Source: CAIUGU01 sp965279735 (lineage in GTDB: Bacteria; Pseudomonadota; Gammaproteobacteria; Steroidobacterales; Steroidobacteraceae). From it: a stretch of DNA of 64,000 nucleotides. Below the pieces are notes generated by a model. The model was not told where the DNA came from. It ran no database searches and worked only from the letters and a program-made list of their open reading frames with translations. Where the stretch lies: positions 558,001 to 622,000 of the forward strand of contig OZ257260.1 in the NCBI GenBank assembly GCA_965279735.1, read 5' to 3'. This document shows positions 8,329-16,091 of this stretch, piece by piece (the first letter of the stretch is position 1; every line of letters starts with the position of its first letter). A program made the position numbers and the translations under genes.

Positions 8329-10095
8329 CTAGCCGAGCCGCTTCACTACGTCGGCGTGTTCCTCACGCAGGCGTGCAGGCGTGCGCTGGCCGAAGTCGTG
8401 CAGGTATTTGCCGATGTCCGTCATCTCGTGACGCCACGCATCGGTGTCGATCGCCAGCAACTGCTCGAGTGCCGCGACATCCATGTTGAGACCGGAGACA
8501 TCGAGATCCTGGGTGTGCGGCAGGTAACCGATGGCGGAATCCTGTGCGCCCACCTTGCCTTCACAACGATCGAAGATCCACTTGAGGACGCGCAGGTTGT
8601 CGCCGAAGCCCGGCCACATGAACTTGCCATTCTTGTCCTGACGGAACCAGTTGACGTGGAACACCTTGGGCAGGTTGCTCGCGCGCTTCTCGAAGGAGAA
8701 CCAGTGCTGCCAGTAGTCACCGAAGTTGTAACCGCAGAACGGTTTCATCGCCATCGGATCGCGACGGACGACGCCGACTTCTCCTACTGCAGCAGCCGTT
8801 GTTTCAGATGCCATGCCAGCGCCGACGAGCACGCCATGCGCCCAGTCACGCGCCTGATAGACGAGCGGCGGTACTTCGCGGCGGCGGCCGCCGAACAGGA
8901 TTGCCGAGATCGGCACGCCCTGCGGATCTTCGGCCATCGTAGAATAGGCAGGATTCTGCTTCGCGGCCACGGTGAAGCGTGCGTTCGGATGAGCAGCAGG
9001 ACCCTTGCCGGTGTAAGGCTTGCCCTGCCAGTCGAGAGCAGGCGTGCCATCGAGGCCTTCCCACCACGGCTGGTTGTCTGCAGTCACGGCGACGTTCGTG
9101 AAAATCGTGTCGCGCTGGATCATCTGGTAAGCGTTCGGGTTCGTCTTCATGTTGGTGCCGGGAACGACACCGAAGTAACCGGTTTCGGGATTGATCGCAC
9201 GCAGACGGCCGTCGCTGCCAACCTGCAGCCAGCAGATATCGTCGCCTACCGTCCATATCTTCCAGCCCGGCATCGAAGCGGGCGGCACCATCATCGCAAG
9301 ATTGGTCTTGCCGCAGGCTGACGGGAAAGCGGCTGCAATATAGTGAGTCTGGCCTTGGGGATTCTGTACACCCATGATGAGCATGTGCTCGGCCAGCCAT
9401 CCTTCGGTACGGGCCTGCCAGCTTGCGATGCGCAGCGCATGGCACTTCTTGCCGAGGAGCGCATTGCCGCCATAGCCTGAGCCGACGCTCTTGATCGTTA
9501 TTTCCTCGGGGAAATGCATGATGAAGCGTTTCTTCGGGTCGAGGTCGCCGGTCGAATGCAGTCCCTTGACGAAGGTACCTTCGCGTTCAATGCGCTTGAG
9601 GGCGCCATCACCCATGTTGGTCATGATGCGCATGTTGGCGACTACGTATGGGCTGTCCGTGATCTCCACACCGCAGCGGGAGAACGGCGACGCCAGCGGG
9701 CCCATGCAGTACGGAATCACGTACATCGTGCGGCCTTTCATCGTGCCGCGGAACAGCTCGTCCATCTTCGCGTGAGCTTCTGCCGGCTCCATCCAGAGAT
9801 TGTTCGGGCCTGCATCTTCCTTGTTGGTGGTGCAGACGAAGGTGAGGTGCTCGACGCGTGCAACGTCAGTCGGGCTGGAGCGGTGCAGATAGCAGTTCGG
9901 ATGGGTTTGTTCGTTCAGCTTGATCAGGTCTCCCGAGCCAAGCATCTGACTGATCAGGGAGGCATTCTCGGTCTCGGATCCGGTGCACCAGTGGATGCGG
10001 TCCGGCTGCGTCAGAAGCGCAACTTCCTCGACCCAGGCGTTCAGCGCCGTATTATTGGATGAACTCAGTTTCAGCGCCGCGTTGGACGTGCTCAT
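8329..10095 (-). CDS. pckG: phosphoenolpyruvate carboxykinase (GTP)
   Basis: Converts oxaloacetate and GTP to phosphoenolpyruvate, CO2 and GDP at the entry to gluconeogenesis. The 588-residue length fits the GTP-dependent family rather than the ATP-dependent PckA (about 540). The family P-loop with reactive cysteine (FPSACGKTN) lies at about 258-266, a kinase-2 motif VGDDICW follows at about 285-291, and FGGRRREVPPLVYQ lies at about 389-402. The start at 10095 is preceded by AGGAGG about 11 bases upstream. It converges with the cyclase gene and has its own candidate promoter with a leader of about 180 bases. This suggests growth on organic acids, amino acids or lipids. Confidence 0.96.
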   Translation of the reverse strand: MSTSNAALKLSSSNNTALNAWVEEVALLTQPDRIHWCTGSETENASLISQMLGSGDLIKLNEQTHPNCYLHRSSPTDVARVEHLTFVCTTNKEDAGPNNLWMEPAEAHAKMDELFRGTMKGRTMYVIPYCMGPLASPFSRCGVEITDSPYVVANMRIMTNMGDGALKRIEREGTFVKGLHSTGDLDPKKRFIMHFPEEITIKSVGSGYGGNALLGKKCHALRIASWQARTEGWLAEHMLIMGVQNPQGQTHYIAAAFPSACGKTNLAMMVPPASMPGWKIWTVGDDICWLQVGSDGRLRAINPETGYFGVVPGTNMKTNPNAYQMIQRDTIFTNVAVTADNQPWWEGLDGTPALDWQGKPYTGKGPAAHPNARFTVAAKQNPAYSTMAEDPQGVPISAILFGGRRREVPPLVYQARDWAHGVLVGAGMASETTAAAVGEVGVVRRDPMAMKPFCGYNFGDYWQHWFSFEKRASNLPKVFHVNWFRQDKNGKFMWPGFGDNLRVLKWIFDRCEGKVGAQDSAIGYLPHTQDLDVSGLNMDVAALEQLLAIDTDAWRHEMTDIGKYLHDFGQRTPARLREEHADVVKRLG

Positions 10096-10281
10096 TTCGA
10101 ATCATGCCTCCTGAACCAAAAAAACTGCAGCTTCCCCGCGGCCTCAAGGGGCCTGCGGGTTGGCTAGTACCACTGGCTATTCTGGAGAGGGTTCGCGCCG
10201 GAACGGTGTCTGCCGTCCGCGGAAAACCGCAATCTTTACAGCTCAAGCCTAGGCCGGTTGGCCATTTCATGGGAGGAGGGG

Positions 10282-10309
10282 ATTATACCGATGGACGGGA
10301 GGCTGTCAT
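10282..10309 (-). promoter_or_regulatory. sigma-70-like promoter for pckG
   Basis: Read on the minus strand, ATGACA (10309-10304) and TATAAT (10287-10282) are 16 bases apart: five of six and six of six consensus matches. Transcription would start near 10275, giving a leader of about 180 bases before the pckG start. Confidence 0.55.
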
Positions 10310-10324
10310 CGCGACGGGATCGCC

Positions 10325-10428
10325 AAAAAAAAGCGCCCACTCAAGGTGGGCGCAACAGGGGGATCGGTAACAGAGCGCGGCAGGTCATCGTCTTGGCGAT
10401 TCAATGCTACCGCGCTGCAACATTGATG
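10325..10428 (-). ncRNA. candidate ~100-nt small RNA upstream of pckG
   Basis: On the minus strand a promoter-like sequence is followed by a transcript-length stretch with no reading frame that ends in a strong intrinsic terminator. The terminator has an 8-bp stem (gcgcccac / gtgggcgc, 10333-10353), a 5-base loop and eight T residues (10332-10325). Inside, a second stem pairs agcgcggtag with ctgccgcgct (10 bp including one G-U). No minus-strand gene lies upstream for this terminator to serve, so an independent small RNA is the simplest reading. Its family and targets are unknown. Confidence 0.5.
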
Positions 10429-10434
10429 CGTCGC

Positions 10435-10464
10435 AGCATATGGGCTGGATAGGGGGTGTGTCAA
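10435..10464 (-). promoter_or_regulatory. promoter of the candidate small RNA
   Basis: On the minus strand a perfect TTGACA (10464-10459) and TATGCT (10440-10435) are separated by 18 bases. An A/T-rich run at about 10474-10484, just upstream of the -35 box, resembles an UP element. It faces away from the plus-strand gene that begins at 10533. Confidence 0.5.
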
Positions 10465-10532
10465 CGGCTCTCAAGAAAAATTTTCAGGTCCAGCGCGTTT
10501 CCCGAAGTGCTCCCACCCCTTACAGTGCTGCG

Positions 10533-11069
10533 ATGCCCACCTTGTCACGCGAAATTGTCCGTTTCAGCCTCCTCAAGGTCCTTGTCCTTCTGGTTTTGGG
10601 CGAGGGAAGGGCATTGGGTTCCGAGTCCCCACCCGCTGGGTCGAACACCACGATTCCCATCGATGTGGAAACCTTCGCCGCTGTCATGGAAAGTCACGAC
10701 CTTCCCGATGGCAGTCAACTGAAGGAACTGTTGCCCGCGGCTGAAATTCGCGAAGGGCAGGTGGTGTATTACACCTTGAAGATCAGGAACCCGAGCCAGC
10801 GTGCCGCACACAATGTCGTCGTGACGAAGCCGGTCCCGGCCAACACCCGTTATGTTGCCGATTCCGCAGCGGCCCCCGGTGCGTTGTTGTCCTTTTCGGT
10901 CGACGGCGGGATTACGTTCGCTTCGGCACGCCAACTGGTCCTCAAGGATGAGCGGGGGTTGCTCCGGCCGGCGCCACCGGAACGGTACACTCACATTCGC
11001 TGGCAGATGCGCTATCCGCTCGCGCCCGGAGCGGTTGCCTACGCCCGGTTCCGGGCCGTCTTCCGCTAA
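10533..11069 (+). CDS. secreted DUF11-like repeat-domain protein
   Basis: 178 residues from the ATG at 10533. Upstream in-frame starts would add 43 residues before an obvious signal peptide, so they are rejected. Residues 1-29 form a basic, then hydrophobic, Sec-type signal. The body has one domain with the pattern of DUF11/CARDB-type 'conserved repeat' modules (GQVVYYTLKIRNPSQ, then VVTKPVPANTRYV). Such beta-sandwich modules usually occur as repeats in large surface proteins; a single-module secreted protein is predicted here. It sits 21 bases before the helicase gene and may be cotranscribed with it. No enzymatic role can be proposed. Confidence 0.65.
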   Translation: MPTLSREIVRFSLLKVLVLLVLGEGRALGSESPPAGSNTTIPIDVETFAAVMESHDLPDGSQLKELLPAAEIREGQVVYYTLKIRNPSQRAAHNVVVTKPVPANTRYVADSAAAPGALLSFSVDGGITFASARQLVLKDERGLLRPAPPERYTHIRWQMRYPLAPGAVAYARFRAVFR

Positions 11070-11090
11070 TTTCGCGCCACTCCTGCCACT

Positions 11091-13085
11091 ATGACTGCAG
11101 TCGCCGATCTTTTCAGCCGGACTGGTCCCTTGGCCAGCGTCATTGACGGTTTTGCCGAGCGTCACGAGCAGGTCGCGATGGCGGAACATGTCGCCAACGC
11201 GTTGCGTTCACCGCAGCAGTTGCTGATCGAAGCCGGCACGGGAATCGGCAAGACTTTCGCGTATCTCGTGCCCGCGTTATTTTCGGCGAAGCGGGTCATC
11301 ATTTCGACCGGTACGCGCGCTTTGCAGGACCAGTTGTTTCATCGCGACCTGCCCACCATTACGCGAGCCCTGGGTCGTCCCGTGCAGGTAGCCCTGCTTA
11401 AAGGCAGAGCCAACTATCTTTGCCTTCACAGGCTCTCGCTCGCCGAGCAGCAGGCAGCGGCACGCGGCGTCAAGCGTGAAGTCGCTATCGGTCTTGACCA
11501 GGTCCGTCGCTGGTCTTTCAGTACGCGTGGCGGTGATATCGCAGAACTCGGGATGCTGGGCGAGCAGCATCCGGTCTGGCCATGGGTCACGTCGACCCGC
11601 GACAACTGTCTCAGTGCGGAATGTCCGGAGTTCCAGCGTTGTCACGTCGCCGCAGCACGCCGGCAGGCGCAAGCTGCCGACATCGTGATCGTGAACCATC
11701 ATCTTCTGATGGCTGATCTGGTGCTGAAGGAAGAAGGTTTCGGCGAGCTGCTGCCCGGCGCAGATGCGATCGTGATCGATGAGGCGCACCAGCTGCCTGA
11801 CGTGGCGACCCACTTCCTCGGTTTCTCAGTCAGCACGCGTCAGTTGCAATCGCTTGCGCGCGATCTTGTTGCGGAACTCATGCTGCTGAGTTCCATCGAC
11901 AGCACGGCGGGAACCTGGGCGCAAACGTTCGAGCGACGCGTAGCGGACGCGGAGGGGGCTGTTCGTGGAGCGGGTGAGCGGGTAGATGCAGCAGTGTGGC
12001 CCGCGGCGTTCGTCGAATCACTTGAGATGCTGAACGCGGATCTCGCGGTTCTGATCAGGATCCTCGATCCTGTCGCGGCGGACAGCCCGGCCATTGCAGC
12101 AATCAAGCGACGAGCCGCAGAAATCATGGATCGTTTCGCCGTCCTGCTGGCGACCGACGATGAGCAAGTCGTTGAGGGCATTCGCTGGGTGCAGAGCGGA
12201 CAGTACGGATTTACTGCGCACTATGTTCCCGTAGATGCAGCCAGGCAGCTCGGCGCGCTGGTCGCTGCCAGTCCGTGTTCGTGGATCTACACTTCGGCAA
12301 CGCTTGCGGTCGGCGATGATTTCACGCACTTCAAGCGCCGACTGGGTGTCGAGCACGCGGAAAGCGTCCGATTCGGCAGTCCCTTCGACTACCAGAACCA
12401 GGCATTGCTCTATCTGCCTCCCGGACTCGATGCGCCGGCATCACGTCGACATACTCGCCAGGTCATCGAAGCTGCGTGGCCCGTGCTCGAAGCCAGCGGT
12501 GGACGCGCGTTCCTGCTGTTCACCAGCCATCGTGCATTGCGCGAAGCTGCCGAAGTCCTTGCTGGCCTCATGCAGGGCAGAACACCCTTCCCCATACTGG
12601 TGCAAGGAGACGCACCGCGTGACCTTCTTCTGCAGCGCTTCCGGCAGTACGGCAATGCCGTTTTGCTGGGAACCGGAAGTTTCTGGGAAGGCGTGGACGT
12701 CAAAGGGACAGCACTTGCCCTGGTCGTCATCGACAAGTTGCCATTTTCTGTCCCCGACGATCCGGTATTGAAGGCGCGCCTCCATGCCATCGAAAAGCAG
12801 GGTGGCAATCCGTTCTTCGATGAGCAGATTCCGCAAGCAGTGATTTCTCTCAAGCAGGGCGTCGGGCGCCTGATTCGTGACTCGCTGGACTTCGGCGTGG
12901 CAATGCTCTGCGACCAACGCCTGACGACCCGTCCGTATGGAAGAATCTTTCTGGCAAGCCTGCCCGACATGCGACGTACGAACGACCTGAAAGAGGTGTC
13001 CCGGTTCTTGCGGGAGCGCCTGCACGATGCTGGCATCGAGCCGGTTCCGTTTGCCGACCTCCCTGCCGCGAAGGTCGTGCCATGA
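11091..13085 (+). CDS. yoaA: DinG/YoaA-family XPD-like DNA helicase
   Basis: Superfamily 2, XPD-like 5'-3' DNA helicase with an iron-sulfur cluster. The 664 residues fit YoaA better than DinG (about 716). Walker A EAGTGIGKT lies at about 46-54. Four cysteines in ANYLCLH and the following CLSAECPEFQRC segment (about 107-185) make up the expected Fe-S cluster ligands. The Walker B DEAH box is at about 230-233. A C-terminal helicase domain with GTGSFWEGVD and QGVGRLIR completes the fold. The next gene is tsaB, overlapping by four bases; the yoaA-tsaB pairing is also found in E. coli, which supports the name. The likely role is replication-fork and damage repair. Confidence 0.9.
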   Translation: MTAVADLFSRTGPLASVIDGFAERHEQVAMAEHVANALRSPQQLLIEAGTGIGKTFAYLVPALFSAKRVIISTGTRALQDQLFHRDLPTITRALGRPVQVALLKGRANYLCLHRLSLAEQQAAARGVKREVAIGLDQVRRWSFSTRGGDIAELGMLGEQHPVWPWVTSTRDNCLSAECPEFQRCHVAAARRQAQAADIVIVNHHLLMADLVLKEEGFGELLPGADAIVIDEAHQLPDVATHFLGFSVSTRQLQSLARDLVAELMLLSSIDSTAGTWAQTFERRVADAEGAVRGAGERVDAAVWPAAFVESLEMLNADLAVLIRILDPVAADSPAIAAIKRRAAEIMDRFAVLLATDDEQVVEGIRWVQSGQYGFTAHYVPVDAARQLGALVAASPCSWIYTSATLAVGDDFTHFKRRLGVEHAESVRFGSPFDYQNQALLYLPPGLDAPASRRHTRQVIEAAWPVLEASGGRAFLLFTSHRALREAAEVLAGLMQGRTPFPILVQGDAPRDLLLQRFRQYGNAVLLGTGSFWEGVDVKGTALALVVIDKLPFSVPDDPVLKARLHAIEKQGGNPFFDEQIPQAVISLKQGVGRLIRDSLDFGVAMLCDQRLTTRPYGRIFLASLPDMRRTNDLKEVSRFLRERLHDAGIEPVPFADLPAAKVVP

Positions 13086-13747
13086 GGGTGCTTGCGATCG
13101 ACACCGCGACCGAGCAGTGTTCCGTGGCCGTGCGCGTCGATGGAGTCGTGTTCGAAAAAGCGGTGCTCACTGCGCGCAGCCACGCAGAGTTGCTCCTGCC
13201 GATGGTCGAAGAGATGCTCAACGTGGCCGGACTGCGACTCACCGATCTTGACGGTCTGGCTTTCGGGCGCGGACCGGGGGCGTTCACCGGCGTCCGCATC
13301 GCGGTGGGCGTCATCCAGGGCTTGAGTCTGGGCGCAGGTTTACCCGTCGTAGGCATTTCCAATCTGGCCGCTGTCGCCCAGCAGGTCGCAACACCCGGCG
13401 AGGATGTTCTGGTCTGCATGGACGCCAGGATGAATGAAGTCTACTGGGGCATGTTCCGGTGCAGCGCGGGTATCGTCATTCCTGTCGGCGCAGAGCAGGT
13501 AAGTGGACCCGCTGCCGTCACTGTGTCCGGGCAGACGATTGCGATGGGAGCGGGCACCGGTTTTCGCGCGTATCCGGAACTGAGGCAACGGTTTTCCACA
13601 TTGCGAATCGATGACAGTGTGTTACCCAGGGCCACCGGGATTGCTCTGCTGGGTGAGGCGGCGCTGCTTGCTGGCGAAGGCCGTCCCGCAGCCGAAGCCA
13701 TGCCTGTCTACCTGCGCGACCAGGTGGCCTGGGTCAAATCTGCGTAG
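13082..13747 (+). CDS. tsaB: tRNA threonylcarbamoyladenosine biosynthesis protein TsaB
   Basis: An ASKHA-fold paralogue of TsaD that, with TsaD and TsaE, transfers the threonylcarbamoyl group to A37 of ANN-decoding tRNAs. The 221-residue length is typical. The family opening MRVLAIDTATEQCSVAV and the segment GRGPGAFTGVRIAVG (about 62-76) are clear. Its ATG overlaps the end of the helicase gene (ATGA), implying translational coupling. The C-terminus ends shortly before the PhoB-type promoter of the next gene. Confidence 0.95.
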   Translation: MRVLAIDTATEQCSVAVRVDGVVFEKAVLTARSHAELLLPMVEEMLNVAGLRLTDLDGLAFGRGPGAFTGVRIAVGVIQGLSLGAGLPVVGISNLAAVAQQVATPGEDVLVCMDARMNEVYWGMFRCSAGIVIPVGAEQVSGPAAVTVSGQTIAMGAGTGFRAYPELRQRFSTLRIDDSVLPRATGIALLGEAALLAGEGRPAAEAMPVYLRDQVAWVKSA

Positions 13748-13760
13748 TCGCCACGCGCCC

Positions 13761-13794
13761 CAGTCACCCAAGTGTCACAATTCCCTGCTGTAAT
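13761..13794 (+). promoter_or_regulatory. Pho box and -10 of the phoBR promoter
   Basis: Half-sites cagtcac (13761-13767) and gtgtcac (13772-13778) are four bases apart, an 11-base period. Exactly 10 bases later comes TGTAAT (13789-13794), a five-of-six -10 box. No -35 box is needed at PhoB-activated promoters. This predicts autoregulation of phoBR. Confidence 0.7.
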
Positions 13795-13838
13795 ATCTCC
13801 GCAACTATTCATTTCCAAGCAATTGAAGTCAAAGAGAT

Positions 13839-14534
13839 ATGGGCGCCAAGCAGATATTGATCGTCGAGGACGAACGGCCCATCCGCGAAATGATTGCGTT
13901 CGGGCTGCGGCGCAGCGGTTTCGAAGTGCGCGAAGTCGAGGATGTCAGCGCAGCGCGCGCGAGCATTGCAGACCACCGTCCCGACCTCGTGCTCATCGAC
14001 TGGATGTTGCCCGACATGAGCGGCCTCGAACTGACGCGTGCCTTGAAGCGCGACAAGGAAACCCAGGAAGTCCCGGTGATCATGCTCACTGCTCGAGCCG
14101 ACGAGCAGGACAAGGTGATGGGCCTCGAGGGCGGGGCAGACGACTATGTGACGAAACCGTTTTCGCCGCGCGAGCTGCTGGCGAGGATCAACGCGGTCTT
14201 GCGCAGGTCTTCACAGGCGAATGGCGAAGAAGTCATCGATGCCGAGGGCCTGGTGCTCGACGCGGCGAGCCATCGGGTGATGGCAGGCGAGGGCACTGTC
14301 CAGCTGGGTCCCACGGAATACCGTCTCCTGTCGTTCTTCATGACGCATCCGGAACGTGTCTACAGCCGTGCGCAACTGCTCGACAGGGTCTGGGGTGGCA
14401 ATGTGTACGTCGAGGAACGAACTGTAGACGTTCACATTCGCAGGTTGCGCAAGGCACTCGAGATCTTCGGCTACGACCGGTTCGTCCAGACGGTGCGCGG
14501 CTCCGGTTACCGTTTCTCCACCAGAGTGGCCTGA
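13839..14534 (+). CDS. phoB: phosphate regulon response regulator PhoB
   Basis: OmpR/PhoB-family regulator of 231 residues, the usual length for PhoB. The receiver domain (5-120) has the acidic pair in IVEDE, the phosphoacceptor Asp in LIDWMLPDMSG (about 54) and the switch Thr and Lys in MLTARAD and VTKPFSPREL. The C-terminal winged helix (about 130-229) carries the recognition-helix region VYVEERTVDVHIRRLRKAL. Its stop overlaps the phoR start (ATGA). It is preceded by a PhoB-type promoter. Phosphorylated by PhoR under phosphate limitation, it should activate the four Pho-box promoters described in this window. Confidence 0.96.
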   Translation: MGAKQILIVEDERPIREMIAFGLRRSGFEVREVEDVSAARASIADHRPDLVLIDWMLPDMSGLELTRALKRDKETQEVPVIMLTARADEQDKVMGLEGGADDYVTKPFSPRELLARINAVLRRSSQANGEEVIDAEGLVLDAASHRVMAGEGTVQLGPTEYRLLSFFMTHPERVYSRAQLLDRVWGGNVYVEERTVDVHIRRLRKALEIFGYDRFVQTVRGSGYRFSTRVA

Positions 14535-15862
14535 TGCTTTTCGGGCGGGCCCTTTCCGGCACGGCGGGGCAAGCATTCATCAGGCTCGCATTCGCGCTCG
14601 TCGCTGCAGTCCTGGCAGGACTTGTTTTCGGACATTTCACGATCATCCTGATCGCCGTGCTCGCCATCTATCTTGGCGTGCAGATCGTAAACCTCTTGCG
14701 CCTTGATGGCTGGTTGCGGCGGCGTCGCAGGGAGCCTCCACCCGATATCAGCGGCCCGTGGGGCGAGGTCATCGCGACTGTCAGCCGCATCTATCGTCGC
14801 AAGCAGTTCCACAAGCTGCGCGTGGTGAGGCTGTTGCGGGAATTCCGTCGCCTCACCGCCGCGATGCCGGACGGTGTCATTCTTCTGGGGCCGGACAATG
14901 AAATCATCTGGTTCAATGCCAATGCCGCCCGCTGGCTGGGGTTGCGCCGCAAGCTCGATCTCGGGATCCGGATCGAGAACCTGCTGCGCGATCCGCACTT
15001 CATCCAGTATCTGAACGATCCGGATACAACTGCCTCGGTCACCATACATGAGCCGGTAGACAGCGATCGATGGCTGGATCTGCACGTGGTGACGACATCG
15101 GCATCGGAGCAGAAGCTCGTGATCATTCGCGACGTCACGCGCGAAGTACGGATGGAATCCATGCGCCGGGATTTCGTCGCCAATGCGTCCCATGAGATGC
15201 GCTCGCCGCTGACCGTCATTTCCGGCTACCTCGACGCGCTGGCCGAGGAACCGCAGCTCGGCGCGCTGTGGCATGAGCCCGTCCAGGAGATGCGTCGCCA
15301 GGCAGATCGCATGCGCGGGATCATCAACGACCTGCTTGAACTGTCGCGGCTCGAAGGCAGCGGAATCGCGCCGGATGACCAGGAAGTCGATGTAGGGGGC
15401 ATGCTTGCAATGCTGCGTCGGGATCTGCTCTCGCAGGAACACCGTCCACGGACCATTACGCTGAAAGCAGAAAGCAACGTGCATCTGCGCGGGTCCGAAA
15501 GCGAGCTGCATTCCGTGTTCTCGAATCTCCTGTCCAACGCAGTCAAGTACACGCCAGTGGAAGGAGAGATCGAGATCCGCTGGTGGACTGATGACGCGGG
15601 TGGTCACGTTGCGGTACGCGATACGGGTATTGGTTTTGCTCCGGAACATATTCCGCGATTGACAGAGCGCTTCTATCGGGTCGATGCGGGCCGGTCCAGG
15701 AAAATCGGCGGTTCCGGGCTCGGTCTGGCCATCGTCAAGCATGCCCTGCAGCGGCATGGAGCAACGCTCACGATCGAGAGCAAGGAAGGAAAGGGCAGTA
15801 CTTTCACTTGTCATTTTCCTGCAGACCGACTGTTGCGGCCTGAACCCCGCGCTGTTCTGTAA
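14534..15862 (+). CDS. phoR: phosphate regulon sensor histidine kinase PhoR
   Basis: 442 residues from the ATG at 14534 that overlaps the phoB stop; much longer upstream starts would run across phoB in another frame. Two adjacent N-terminal hydrophobic segments (about 16-52) form a membrane hairpin with almost no periplasmic loop, as in E. coli PhoR. A basic linker and a PAS domain (about 105-205) follow. The H-box NASHEMRSPLTV holds the phosphorylated His near 219, and the HATPase domain shows N (LLSNAVKYT), G1 (DTGIGF) and G2 (GGSGLGLAIVKH) boxes. It lacks a large sensory ectodomain, consistent with sensing through the Pst/PhoU complex. Confidence 0.95.
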   Translation: MLFGRALSGTAGQAFIRLAFALVAAVLAGLVFGHFTIILIAVLAIYLGVQIVNLLRLDGWLRRRRREPPPDISGPWGEVIATVSRIYRRKQFHKLRVVRLLREFRRLTAAMPDGVILLGPDNEIIWFNANAARWLGLRRKLDLGIRIENLLRDPHFIQYLNDPDTTASVTIHEPVDSDRWLDLHVVTTSASEQKLVIIRDVTREVRMESMRRDFVANASHEMRSPLTVISGYLDALAEEPQLGALWHEPVQEMRRQADRMRGIINDLLELSRLEGSGIAPDDQEVDVGGMLAMLRRDLLSQEHRPRTITLKAESNVHLRGSESELHSVFSNLLSNAVKYTPVEGEIEIRWWTDDAGGHVAVRDTGIGFAPEHIPRLTERFYRVDAGRSRKIGGSGLGLAIVKHALQRHGATLTIESKEGKGSTFTCHFPADRLLRPEPRAVL

Positions 15863-15970
15863 CCTGATCTTCAGGATTTCATGACTCTTCCGTCAGGCAA
15901 CCTGTTGCCCTGACTGTCACGCTGCCGCAGCCCTGCTGTCTGCCGCAATTCACTCTGAACTCTTCGCGAC

Positions 15971-16004
15971 TCGTCACGCTCTCGTCACATTCGCGAACTA
16001 CGAT
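15971..16004 (+). promoter_or_regulatory. Pho box and -10 before the lipoprotein gene
   Basis: Two identical half-sites tcgtcac (15971-15977 and 15982-15988) are spaced by four bases. Ten bases later lies TACGAT (15999-16004), a plausible -10 box. The geometry is the same as at the phoB promoter. The transcript would start near 16011 and run into the lipoprotein and probably the receptor gene. Confidence 0.65.
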
Positions 16005-16091
16005 TCTCCTACGGTGCAGCAACAGGCCAACGAGGCCTCTGCGGTGCACTTCAAATTCAACAGAGTCCGGCGTTGCCGGAACGGAGAACTC

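Noticed and set aside
14534..15862. A much longer PhoR starting near 13772
   Set aside because: The upstream frame crosses all of phoB out of frame; the ATG overlapping the phoB stop gives a normal PhoR with its membrane hairpin at the N-terminus.
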